In this document: in pieces, positions 42,019 to 49,690 of the stretch | Position numbering within the stretch: position 1 is the stretch's first letter | Layout: every line of letters starts with the position of its first letter | DNA from: Micromonospora sp. NBC_01813 | GTDB taxonomy: Bacteria; Actinomycetota; Actinomycetes; Mycobacteriales; Micromonosporaceae | Direction of reading: 5' to 3' | Assembly: GCF_035917335.1 (NCBI RefSeq) | Contig: NZ_CP109067.1 | Coordinates: 2,169,001 to 2,233,000 of the forward strand | Length of the DNA stretch: 64,000 nucleotides | Position numbers and translations under genes: made by a program | The notes under the pieces: model-generated | What the model saw: the letters and a program-made list of their open reading frames with translations, nothing else | Database searches by the model: none | What the model was told of the DNA's origin: nothing

Positions 42019-42890
42019 GTCAGTGCCCGGGAACGGAGGACGAACATGCCCTGCGGGCGGAACTGGAGGAAGGCCACGATCACCGCGAACACCACCACCT
42101 TGGCGAGACTGGCATCGGTCCAGAATTCGACAAAACTGTTGATCACGCCGAGGGCGATCGCGGCGATCACCGCACCGCGCAACTGCCCGAGTCCCCCGGC
42201 GACGACGACGAGGAACGCGTCCACGATGTAGTAGGTGCCCAGCGACGGACCGACCGGGCCGATCAGGGTCAGCGCCACCCCGGCGACGCCGGCCAGGCCG
42301 GAGCCGATGAAGAAGGTGAGCTGGTCGACCCGTTGGGTGGCCACCCCGGTCACGGCCGCGAGCTGCCGGTTCTGCATCACCGCCCGCATCCGCCGGCCGT
42401 ACGACAGCTTGCTCAGGTAGAGCGAGATCGCCACCACACAGCCGATCGCGAGGGCCATGATGAAGATCCGGTTGTACGGCAGCCGTACGCCGGCCACGTC
42501 GACCCCGCCGGTGAGCCAACTGGGCGCGGTGACCTGCACGTTCGGCGCGCCGAAGATGTCCCGGGCGAGTTGCTGCAGGATCAGGCTGACGCCGAAGGTG
42601 AGCAGCAGGGTGTCCAGTGGACGGCCGTAGAACCGGCGGATCACCAGGCGTTCGAGGATCAGGCCCATGGTGCCGGCGATGAGGAACGCGACCGGCAGGG
42701 CGGCCGGGACGGCCTGCGCCCCGACCAACCCCTGCATCAGGTACGCGGTGTAGGCGCCCGCCAGGATGAACTCCCCATGGGCCATGTTGATGACGCCCAT
42801 TTGTCCAAAGGTGAAGGTCAGTCCGAGCGCGATCAGGAGCAGCACCGCTCCGATGCTCGCGCCGATGACCAGTTGGTTGAGTACCGCCAT
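42015..42890 (-). CDS. urtB: Urea ABC transporter permease UrtB
   Basis: A 291-residue LivH-like permease with eight or so membrane helices. It begins AVLNQLVIGASIGAVLLLIALGL and has FGQMGVINMAHGEFILAGAYTAY, the UrtB signature, then RRMRAVMQNRQLAAVTGVAT as the ATPase-contact loop. ATG at 42890 follows GGAGGGAGG at good spacing; a GTG at 42899 lies too close to that site. UrtB together with UrtC forms the membrane channel. Confidence 0.94.
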   Translation of the reverse strand: MAVLNQLVIGASIGAVLLLIALGLTFTFGQMGVINMAHGEFILAGAYTAYLMQGLVGAQAVPAALPVAFLIAGTMGLILERLVIRRFYGRPLDTLLLTFGVSLILQQLARDIFGAPNVQVTAPSWLTGGVDVAGVRLPYNRIFIMALAIGCVVAISLYLSKLSYGRRMRAVMQNRQLAAVTGVATQRVDQLTFFIGSGLAGVAGVALTLIGPVGPSLGTYYIVDAFLVVVAGGLGQLRGAVIAAIALGVINSFVEFWTDASLAKVVVFAVIVAFLQFRPQGMFVLRSRALT

Positions 42891-42923
42891 GGCGGGCACC
42901 TCCCTCCGTGAGCTACCGGCGCG

Positions 42924-44147
42924 CTACGACAGGCCTTCGGCCCAGTCGTAACCGGACAGGTACGGGTCCGGCTTGATGGGTTCGCCGGAGTTCCACACCT
43001 CCTGGATCTGGCCGTCGGGCTGCACCACGCCGATCCTGGCCGTCTTGAAGACGTGCTGGTTGTCGCCGTCGATGGTGACGGTGCCTTCGGGCGCGTCGAT
43101 GCTGATCCCGCCGGCTGCCGCCTTGACTGCTTCGACCTCGGTGGTGCCGGCGGCTTCGACGGCCGCCGCCCAGAGGTAGACGGCGTTGTAGCCGGCCTCC
43201 ATCGGGTCGGAGGTGACCTTGGATTCGCCGTACTTGGCCTTGAACGCCTCGACGAAGGCGGTGTTCCGGTCGCCTTCGGTGGTCTGGTAGTAGTTCCAGG
43301 CGACCAGGTGGCCGGCGACGTTCTCCGGTCCGATGCCGACGACTTCTTCCTCGGCGACGCTGACCGACACGGTCGGCATCGCGTCGGCGGTGATGCCGGC
43401 GCTGGTCAGCTGCTTGAAGAAGGCGACGTTGCTGTCACCGTTGAGGGTGTTGAAGACCGCGTCGGGGCTGGCCTGCTGGAGCTTGTTGACCACTGTGCTG
43501 TATTCGGTGTGGCCGAGCGGGGTGTACTCCTCGCCGACCACCTGCATGCCGTTCGCCTCGGCGTACGCCTTGATGATCTTGTTCGCGGTCCGCGGGAAGA
43601 CGTAGTCGCTACCGACCAGGAAGATCGTCTGGTGGCCCTGCTCCTTGAGGTAGTCCAGGCCGGGGACGATCTGCTGGTTGGTGGTGGCTCCGGTGTAGAA
43701 GATGTACGGCGAGCTCTCCAGCCCTTCGTACTGCACCGGGTACCACAGCAGGGCCTTGTTGCGCTCGAAGACCGGCAGCATCGCCTTGCGACTGGCCGAT
43801 GTCCAGCCACCGAAGACGGTGGCGACCTTGTCCTGGGATATGAGCTTCTGCGCCTTCTCGGCGAACGTGGGCCAGTCCGACGCACCGTCCTCGACGACGG
43901 GTTCGATCTGCTTGCCCAGCACGCCACCGGCCTCGTTGATCTCTTCGATCGCGAGCAACTCTGCGTCGCGTACGGTGACCTCGCTGATGGCCATGGTGCC
44001 GCTCAGCGAGTGCAGGATGCCGACCTTGATGGTGTCGGAGTCGGTGCCGCCGCCCGAGGACGTGGGGTCCTCGGCGCAGGCGGCGGTGGCGACCAGTGTC
44101 GACAATATACAGAGTGCGGCTAGGCCGCCCCGGAGGCGTCGTGGCAT
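42924..44147 (-). CDS. urtA: Urea ABC transporter substrate-binding lipoprotein UrtA
   Basis: A 407-residue binding protein with a lipoprotein signal ([10 protein letters not shown], Cys23 lipidated). The mature domain has [44 protein letters not shown] then [13 protein letters not shown], and [11 protein letters not shown], all strongly diagnostic of UrtA. ATG at 44147 after GAAGGGAAG. It is first in urtABCDE, as expected for a highly expressed binding protein, and has a GlnR-like motif about 75 bases upstream. Confidence 0.95.
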   Translation of the reverse strand: MPRRLRGGLAALCILSTLVATAACAEDPTSSGGGTDSDTIKVGILHSLSGTMAISEVTVRDAELLAIEEINEAGGVLGKQIEPVVEDGASDWPTFAEKAQKLISQDKVATVFGGWTSASRKAMLPVFERNKALLWYPVQYEGLESSPYIFYTGATTNQQIVPGLDYLKEQGHQTIFLVGSDYVFPRTANKIIKAYAEANGMQVVGEEYTPLGHTEYSTVVNKLQQASPDAVFNTLNGDSNVAFFKQLTSAGITADAMPTVSVSVAEEEVVGIGPENVAGHLVAWNYYQTTEGDRNTAFVEAFKAKYGESKVTSDPMEAGYNAVYLWAAAVEAAGTTEVEAVKAAAGGISIDAPEGTVTIDGDNQHVFKTARIGVVQPDGQIQEVWNSGEPIKPDPYLSGYDWAEGLS

Positions 44148-44220
44148 CCAACTTCCCTTCAGCCGAAGTGTGGTGCCACGAAACGTAGGGACGTGGAGTT
44201 TCACGTATCTCGACACATCG

Positions 44221-44236
44221 ATTTCCAACGCGTTAA
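44221..44236 (-). promoter_or_regulatory. Putative GlnR-like box upstream of urtA
   Basis: On the minus strand the sequence reads TTAAC-gcgttg-GAAAT, matching the gTnAC-n6-GaAAC GlnR pattern at 8 of 10 positions. It resembles the box before ureA (GTAAC-gcgatt-GAAAT), including most of the spacer. It lies 74-89 bases before the urtA start, at the base of the upstream terminator hairpin. Confidence 0.4.
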
Positions 44237-44278
44237 GCCCGCCTCACAGTCGACCTGAACGGTCAGTGAGGCGGGCTT
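44235..44278 (-). terminator. Hairpin terminator after the acyl-ACP desaturase gene
   Basis: Perfect 13-bp arms aagcccgcctcac (44235-44247) and gtgaggcgggctt (44266-44278), with further GACC/GGTC pairing inside the loop. It lies 39 bases beyond the desaturase stop and insulates urtA from it. Confidence 0.75.
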
Positions 44279-44316
44279 GACGACGGGTTACCGAAAGGCC
44301 GCTGGCGCGGCGGTGG

Positions 44317-45264
44317 TCACCGCTGGCGGGCGCGGCGCTCCTCGCGGCGGGCCTCGAACCGGGCGGCGGCGGTGTCCAACTGGGACATCTGCGCGGCCAA
44401 CTGCTCCCGGGCCGCCTCGCCGTCGGCGTCGAGGCCGGTGACGTTCCAGATGTCCCACTGCCGCAACACCGGCGAGAGCACCTCGTCGTGGTGCTGACGC
44501 AGGTCGTAGATGCCGGCCATCGCGATCGCCACCGACTTGCGGGTGAAGCCCTCGATGCCGGCGCCCGGCATCTGGAAGTCGGCGACCACATCGGCCACCG
44601 CCCGCATCGCCTGGCTCGGCGCCAGCTCGAACGACGCGGCGAGCAGGTTGCGGTAGAACATCATGTGCAGGTTCTCGTCGGCGGCCACCCGGGCCAGCAG
44701 GCGCTCACAGAGCGGGTCGCCGGTGGCCTTGCCGGTGTTGCGGTGCGAGATCCGGGTGGCCAACTCCTGGAACGAGACGTACGCCAGCGAGTGCAGCACC
44801 TCGTAGCTGTGCACGTTGGAGTAACCCGTGGACATGTGCACCATCCGGGCCCGCTCCAACTCCACCGGGTCCACCGCCCGGGTGACGGTCAGGTAGTCGC
44901 GGATCGCGATACCGTGCCGCCCCTCCTCCGCCGTCCACCGGTGCACCCAGGTGCCCCAGGCCCCGTCACGACCGAACCGGGTGGCGATCTCGTGATGGTA
45001 GGAGGGCAAGTTGTCCTCGGTCAGCAGGTTGACGATCAGCGCGGTGCGGGCGACGTCGGAGAGCTTCGAGTCCTCCGGCGACCAGGCCTCGCCACCGAGC
45101 AGACCGTCGAAGGTGCGCCCGTCGCTCCACGGCACGTACTCGTGCGGGAACCACTCCTTGGCCAGGCCGAGATGCCGGTTCAGGTTATCGGCGACCACCG
45201 GTTCGAGCTCGACGAGCAACGCGGTCTGGGACATCGGGGCAGTGGCGGCGGCGGTCAACGACAT
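44317..45264 (-). CDS. Acyl-ACP desaturase (ferritin-like diiron, DesA-type)
   Basis: A soluble 315-residue stearoyl-ACP desaturase-like enzyme. Diiron ligands are visible in TEDNLPSYHHEI, WTAEEGRHGIAIRDYL (ExxRH) and ADENLHMMFYRN (ExxH), with EVLHSLAYVSFQELAT between. It probably introduces a double bond in fatty acyl-ACP and so tunes membrane fluidity. The C-terminus is a charged helical tail (RFEARREERRARQR). ATG at 45264; the ribosome-binding site is poor, and ATG 45234 is an alternative. A cluster of repeated half-sites lies just upstream and suggests regulation by a TetR-type factor encoded elsewhere. Confidence 0.9.
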   Translation of the reverse strand: MSLTAAATAPMSQTALLVELEPVVADNLNRHLGLAKEWFPHEYVPWSDGRTFDGLLGGEAWSPEDSKLSDVARTALIVNLLTEDNLPSYHHEIATRFGRDGAWGTWVHRWTAEEGRHGIAIRDYLTVTRAVDPVELERARMVHMSTGYSNVHSYEVLHSLAYVSFQELATRISHRNTGKATGDPLCERLLARVAADENLHMMFYRNLLAASFELAPSQAMRAVADVVADFQMPGAGIEGFTRKSVAIAMAGIYDLRQHHDEVLSPVLRQWDIWNVTGLDADGEAAREQLAAQMSQLDTAAARFEARREERRARQR

Positions 45265-45280
45265 CTCCCAACACGGCAAC

Positions 45281-45315
45281 AACTTACGGCTACGTAACTT
45301 ACGCAACCGTAGGTT
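45281..45315. promoter_or_regulatory. Repeated half-sites upstream of the desaturase (putative operator)
   Basis: The octamer aacttacg occurs at 45281-45288 and 45296-45303 (15-base period), and an inverted one-mismatch copy, cgtaggtt, at 45308-45315. The cluster ends 17 bases before the desaturase start. Unsaturated-fatty-acid genes are commonly repressed by TetR-type proteins, so this is a plausible operator. Confidence 0.5.
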
Positions 45316-45390
45316 ATGTGGTGCCACCACCGCCACTTCTCGCGCGGATCTTGCACCTATCGCGGCGGATTATCCGAATTTTTCTGGTGG

Positions 45391-46743
45391 TCAACCTGCG
45401 GCCGGTGCCGCCTGATCGGAGACCGTCGGCAGCAGGTCCGCCGCCGCCGGCTGCCACGACCCGGCCTGCGCCGACACCTGGTCACCCGAGCGGATGTCCT
45501 TCACCCCGTCCGGCTCACCGTCGACCCCCAGGAACCAGACGTACGGGATACCGCGCCGCTGTGCGTACCGGATCTGCTTGCCGAACTTGGCCGCAGACGG
45601 TGACACCTCGGTCGCGATCCCCCGGCGGCGCAGCGCGTCGGCGACCTGGTTGCCGGCCGGCCGGTCGGTCTCGGCCGGCAGCGCCACCAGCACGCAGGTC
45701 GGCACCGGGCGGGAGATCGACAGCGCGTCGGCGCCGAACAGCAGGCCCAGCAGCCGGGACACGCCGATCGAGATGCCCACCCCTGGGAAGCGGTCCGCCC
45801 CGGCCGAGGCGAGATCGTCGTAGCGGCCACCCGAGCAGATCGAGCCGAACCGCTCGTACCCCTGCAGCTGGGTCTCGTAGACCGTACCGGTGTAGTAGTC
45901 GAGGCCACGAGCGATCCGCAGGTCGGCGACGCACAGCCCGGGCGAGTGCACGGCGGCGGTCTGCAGCACCGCGACCAGCTCTGCCAGCCCCTCGTCGAGC
46001 AGCGGGTGCTCGACACCGAGTCCGCGCACCGCGTCGTCGATCGAGGCGTCCGGCGCGGAGATCTCCGCCAGCGACAGGCACGCCTTGGCCTGGCTCTCAC
46101 TGGCGCCGGCCGTGCTCATCAGCAGCTCGGCCACCCGCTGCGGGCCGAACCGGTCCAGCCGGTCGATCGCCCGCAGCGCGGCGTCCGGATCGGTCAACCC
46201 GATCCCCCGGTAGAAACCTTCGCAGACCTTGCGGTTGTTGACCTGGATCCGCACCGGCGGGATCGGCAGACTGGCCAGCGCGTCACCGATGATCAACGGG
46301 AGCTCGGCCTCGTGGTGCGGGGCCAGCTCGTCGCGGTCGACGATGTCGATGTCGGCCTGCAGGAACTCGCGGTAACGGCCCTCCTGCGGCCGTTCGCCGC
46401 GCCACACCTTCTGGATCTGGTAGCGGCGGAACGGGAACTGCAGCTTTCCGGCGTTCTCCAGCACGTAGCGGGCGAACGGCACGGTCAGATCGAAGTGCAG
46501 CCCGAGGGCGTCGTCACCGGTCTGCGCGTCCGGATCGGCCTGCAGTCGACGCAGCAGGTAGACCTCCTTCGAGGTCTCCCCCTTGCGCAGCAACTGGTCC
46601 AGCGGCTCGACCGCGCGGGTCTCCAGCGGGGCGAACCCGTACAGCTCGAAGGTGCGGCGCAGCCGGTCGATCACGTACTGCTCGATCATCCGCTGCGGGG
46701 GCAGCCACTCCGGAAAGCCGGAGATCGGCCGGGGCTTGCTCAT
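45391..46743 (-). CDS. hisS: Histidyl-tRNA synthetase
   Basis: A 450-residue class II synthetase from the ATG at 46743 (a GTG at 46758 in frame overlaps the upstream stop). N-terminus PISGFPEWLPPQRMIEQYV, motif 2 region QKVWRGERPQEGRYREFLQAD, the HisA signature RGLDYYTGTVYE and motif 3 GVGISIGVSRLLGLLFG are all present. The C-terminal anticodon domain reads CVLVALPAETDRPAGNQVADALRRRG. Length and order are normal. Cotranscription with the upstream MBL hydrolase is likely. Confidence 0.96.
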   Translation of the reverse strand: MSKPRPISGFPEWLPPQRMIEQYVIDRLRRTFELYGFAPLETRAVEPLDQLLRKGETSKEVYLLRRLQADPDAQTGDDALGLHFDLTVPFARYVLENAGKLQFPFRRYQIQKVWRGERPQEGRYREFLQADIDIVDRDELAPHHEAELPLIIGDALASLPIPPVRIQVNNRKVCEGFYRGIGLTDPDAALRAIDRLDRFGPQRVAELLMSTAGASESQAKACLSLAEISAPDASIDDAVRGLGVEHPLLDEGLAELVAVLQTAAVHSPGLCVADLRIARGLDYYTGTVYETQLQGYERFGSICSGGRYDDLASAGADRFPGVGISIGVSRLLGLLFGADALSISRPVPTCVLVALPAETDRPAGNQVADALRRRGIATEVSPSAAKFGKQIRYAQRRGIPYVWFLGVDGEPDGVKDIRSGDQVSAQAGSWQPAAADLLPTVSDQAAPAAG

Positions 46744-46754
46744 CAGAGTCCTCG

Positions 46755-47471
46755 TCACAGTCCGGTACGGCGAGCCGGCGGCGCGATATCGCTGCCGGCG
46801 GCCTCCTGCAGATAGGGGTTACTCGCGCGCTCCCGGCCGATGGTGGTCGCCGGGCCGTGGCCGGGGAGCACGACGGTGTCGTCGGCCAGCGGCAGGACCT
46901 TGTCGCGCAGGCTGGTCATCATCGTCGGCAGGCTGCCGCCGGGCAGGTCGGTGCGGCCGATGGAGCCGGCGAACAACACGTCACCGGAGAGGCAGACCTG
47001 CTCGGTCTCCCAAGGGGAGCCGGCACCGGGCAGCCGGAACAGCACCGACCCGCCGGTATGTCCGGGGGCGTGGTCGACGGCGAGCTCCAGGCCGGCGAGT
47101 ACCAGAGTGGCGCCGTCGGTCAACTCGGCCACGTCGTCGGGTTCGCTGTACGGCAGTCGTCCGCCGAACATCGCGGTCAGGTCCGCCGACAGGGCCTTCG
47201 CCGGGTCGGCCAGCATCTCGCGGTCACCGGGATGGACGTACGCGGTGATCCCCCGGGCGCCGCAGACCGGAGCGACCGAGAAAGTGTGGTCGAGGTGTCC
47301 GTGGGTCAGCAGGACCGCGGCCGGTTGCAGGCGGTGCTCCGCCAGCACCTGTTCCAACTGGTCCAGCACCCCGATGCCGGGGTCGACGATCACGCACTGC
47401 TCGCCCGGGCCGGTCGCCACCACGTAGCAGTTGGTGCCGAACGCCTGCGCTGGAAACCCGGTGATGAGCAC
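46755..47471 (-). CDS. MBL-fold metallohydrolase (glyoxalase II-like)
   Basis: A 238-residue metallo-beta-lactamase-fold hydrolase. The metal motif is LTHGHLDHTFSV (HxHxDH), with further ligands in HAPGHTGGSVLF, LSGDVLFAGSIGR and VLPGHGPATTIG. It begins LITGFPAQAFGTNCYVV, typical of the group found between relA and hisS in actinobacteria. Annotated glyoxalase II by similarity, but substrate is not certain. GTG start at 47471 after GGGAGAGG. The 293 bases upstream (47472-47764) hold no recognisable gene; they contain the divergent promoters. Confidence 0.92.
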   Translation of the reverse strand: MLITGFPAQAFGTNCYVVATGPGEQCVIVDPGIGVLDQLEQVLAEHRLQPAAVLLTHGHLDHTFSVAPVCGARGITAYVHPGDREMLADPAKALSADLTAMFGGRLPYSEPDDVAELTDGATLVLAGLELAVDHAPGHTGGSVLFRLPGAGSPWETEQVCLSGDVLFAGSIGRTDLPGGSLPTMMTSLRDKVLPLADDTVVLPGHGPATTIGRERASNPYLQEAAGSDIAPPARRTGL

Positions 47472-47764
47472 GCCTCTCCCTTCTCGCGTCCCGTCCGCGC
47501 CTACGGGCGGGACGAACCGTCGTCGAGCCTATCCGCCGCTGCCACCCGGCTCGCCCATGGCACACCACCTACCCGGCGCGGGGTCCGGCCGACCCATCCG
47601 TCACAATGATGATCTCCGATTGGATACGGAGCCGACCTCACACAACAATTTCCCAGCGGTTACCCGTACACTCTGGCGGGCATGTGGCGTGGCGCACCAC
47701 AAAGGCGCCCGGATCCGGCACGCCCGCCGCAAGGCGCAGGGATGATCAGGAAAGGGGAGCACGG

Positions 47765-48706
47765 GTGGCTTCCAGCAGGGACCGGCAGCGCAAGTTGGCG
47801 CGCGCGAAGCTCGACCGGCAGATGGCCCGGCGTGCCGCCACGACGCGCCGTCGGCGACGAATCCGGGCCGGGTTCGGCGCCGGGCTCGCGGTGGTGATGA
47901 TCGCCGGTGTATCGGCCTGGGCGCTCGGCGCCTTCGACCGGGAGCCGGAGATCACCGAGGCAGCCGGTCCGTGCACGTGGACGCCGCAGGACACGGCGGC
48001 CAACAGCAACCTCACCGAGGTCGCCGTCCCCGAGACGACCGATCCGCCCAACAGTGGCGTACGGCCGATGACGATCACCACCAACCAGGGCGAGCCGATC
48101 ACCGTCGAGCTCGACCTGGCCGGCGCGCCCTGCGCCGCTGCCAGCTTCACCCACCTGGCCAGCCGCAACTTCTTCGACAACACGAACTGCCACGAGATCA
48201 CCGACGAAGGCGCGGTGCTCTGCGGGGACCCCGGCGGCACCGGCCAGGGCGGCCCGACGTACTCGTACTACAGCGAGAACGTGCCGACGGCACCGCAGCT
48301 GGACCCCTCGGCCGACCCGGCCGCGGACCCGGCGGACAACCCGCCGTTGTACCCGGCCGGCACGGTTGTGGCAGTCGGCGTACCGCAGGGCAGCAACGGC
48401 AGCCAGTTCAAGATCTTCTTCGAGGACTTCACCACCGAGTTCCCCGAGTACCCGATCATCGGTCGGGTCACCTCGGGGTTGGCCACGGTCGAGGCGATCG
48501 GCGCCCTGCCCCGGGTGGACAATGGTTCCGGAGCCCAGGTCAAGCCGGAGACCGACGTGATCATCCAGAGCCTGACCGTCGGCGAGCCGGTGGAGGCCCC
48601 GGTGGCCGACCCGAGCCCGTCGACCAGCCCGGGGGCGACGGAGCCGTCCGCCGACCCGTCAGCGTCGGCATCCGATGACGCCGACGCCACGGACGGCCAG
48701 TCCTGA
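47765..48706 (+). CDS. Membrane-anchored cyclophilin-like protein lacking the catalytic Arg
   Basis: A 313-residue protein with a basic N-terminus (RRAATTRRRRRIRAG), one membrane helix (about residues 37-56) and an exported cyclophilin-type domain. The domain has PITVELDLAGAPCAAASFTHLAS and the GSNGSQFKIFFED core. In cyclophilins the FHR motif supplies the catalytic Arg; here the aligned residues are CHE (E144), and the segment up to CGDPGG is altered. The C-terminus is a Pro/Ser/Asp-rich tail. GTG at 47765 with GGGGAG upstream. It is followed 77 bases later by an apparently active paralogue, so it may be a non-catalytic partner. Confidence 0.85.
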   Translation: MASSRDRQRKLARAKLDRQMARRAATTRRRRRIRAGFGAGLAVVMIAGVSAWALGAFDREPEITEAAGPCTWTPQDTAANSNLTEVAVPETTDPPNSGVRPMTITTNQGEPITVELDLAGAPCAAASFTHLASRNFFDNTNCHEITDEGAVLCGDPGGTGQGGPTYSYYSENVPTAPQLDPSADPAADPADNPPLYPAGTVVAVGVPQGSNGSQFKIFFEDFTTEFPEYPIIGRVTSGLATVEAIGALPRVDNGSGAQVKPETDVIIQSLTVGEPVEAPVADPSPSTSPGATEPSADPSASASDDADATDGQS

Positions 48707-48783
48707 CGTGATCCGGCGGCCACCGGCACGGGCCCCACAGCGATGACAGAGTGCACCAGGTACCCGATTCAGGAGGATCCACC

Positions 48784-49614
48784 GTGACGTCGACCAGGGA
48801 GCGGCAACGTGCCGCGGCTCGGGCCCGCCTCGAAAAGGAGATGGCCCAACGCGCCGCGGCCGCCAAGAAACGCCGCCAGTTGCAGGCCAGCATCGGTGCC
48901 GGAGCCGGCCTGCTGCTCGTGGTGGTCCTGACGGTGTGGGGGGTGACCAGTCTCGGCGACGACGAGACCGAGACCCCGCAGGCGACCGATGACGGACAGG
49001 CCAGCGCCGGCTGCGTGTGGAACGAGATCCCCGCCGAGCAGCGCAGCCCCACCGTGAAGGACGTCGGGGTGCCGACGACGACGACCCCGCCGAGCACCGG
49101 CACCCAGCTGATGACCCTGGACACCAGCTTCGGCGAGGTCCAGGTGACGATGAACCTGGCCGACGTGCCGTGTACTGCGGCCAGCTTCAGCCACCTGGCC
49201 AGCCAGGGCTTCTGGGACAACACGAAGTGCCACCGGATGTTCCCGGGCATGCTGCAGTGTGGCGACCCGAGCGCCACCGGTGAGGGCTACCGCGACAGTG
49301 ACGGCACCGGCGGGCCCAGCTACCAGTTCGCCAACGAGAACCTGCCGGTCGACGACCGACCCGCGTACCCCGCCGGGGTGGTGGCCATGGCCAACAGCGG
49401 ACCGGACACCAACGGCAGCCAGTTCTTCTTCATCTACCAGGACGTCGAGCTCAGCCCCGACTACACGGTGCTTGGTCAGGTCACCGAGGGTCTCGACGTG
49501 ATCCAGGAGGCCACGGAGGCCGGCCACGACGGCGCCTTCGACCCGTCGCCCGGTGGCGGGCACCCGAACAGCGACATCGTGATCAACTCGTTGACGGTCA
49601 GCGAGCCGCAGTAA
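48784..49614 (+). CDS. Membrane-anchored peptidyl-prolyl cis-trans isomerase (cyclophilin)
   Basis: A 276-residue cyclophilin. A Lys/Arg/Ala-rich N-terminus precedes a membrane helix (SIGAGAGLLLVVVLTVWGV); the exported domain shows VTMNLADVPCTAASFSHLAS, CHRMFPGMLQCGDP with catalytic Arg151, GGPSYQFANENLP and NGSQFFFIYQD. All landmark catalytic positions appear intact. GTG at 48784 after AGGAGG. It presumably folds exported proteins at the cell surface. A strong bidirectional hairpin follows. Position next to relA is usual in actinobacteria. Confidence 0.93.
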   Translation: MTSTRERQRAAARARLEKEMAQRAAAAKKRRQLQASIGAGAGLLLVVVLTVWGVTSLGDDETETPQATDDGQASAGCVWNEIPAEQRSPTVKDVGVPTTTTPPSTGTQLMTLDTSFGEVQVTMNLADVPCTAASFSHLASQGFWDNTKCHRMFPGMLQCGDPSATGEGYRDSDGTGGPSYQFANENLPVDDRPAYPAGVVAMANSGPDTNGSQFFFIYQDVELSPDYTVLGQVTEGLDVIQEATEAGHDGAFDPSPGGGHPNSDIVINSLTVSEPQ

Positions 49615-49643
49615 CCGAAGCACTCACGGACGACCGAACGGGT

Positions 49644-49682
49644 CCGGGTCCGTACGGCGGTCACACCGCCGTACGGACCCGG
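49644..49682. terminator. Bidirectional terminator between cyclophilin and relA
   Basis: Perfect 17-bp arms 49644-49660 (ccgggtccgtacggcgg) and 49666-49682 with loop tcaca. It lies 30 bases after the cyclophilin stop and 9 bases after the relA stop on the other strand. The plus-strand side is followed by tcttt, a weak T-tract. Confidence 0.85.
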
Positions 49683-49690
49683 GCCCGTCT

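Noticed and set aside
47606-47764. N-terminal extension of the first cyclophilin-like protein
   Set aside because: The 53 upstream codons are not conserved in type, and the GTG at 47765 has a good ribosome-binding site.
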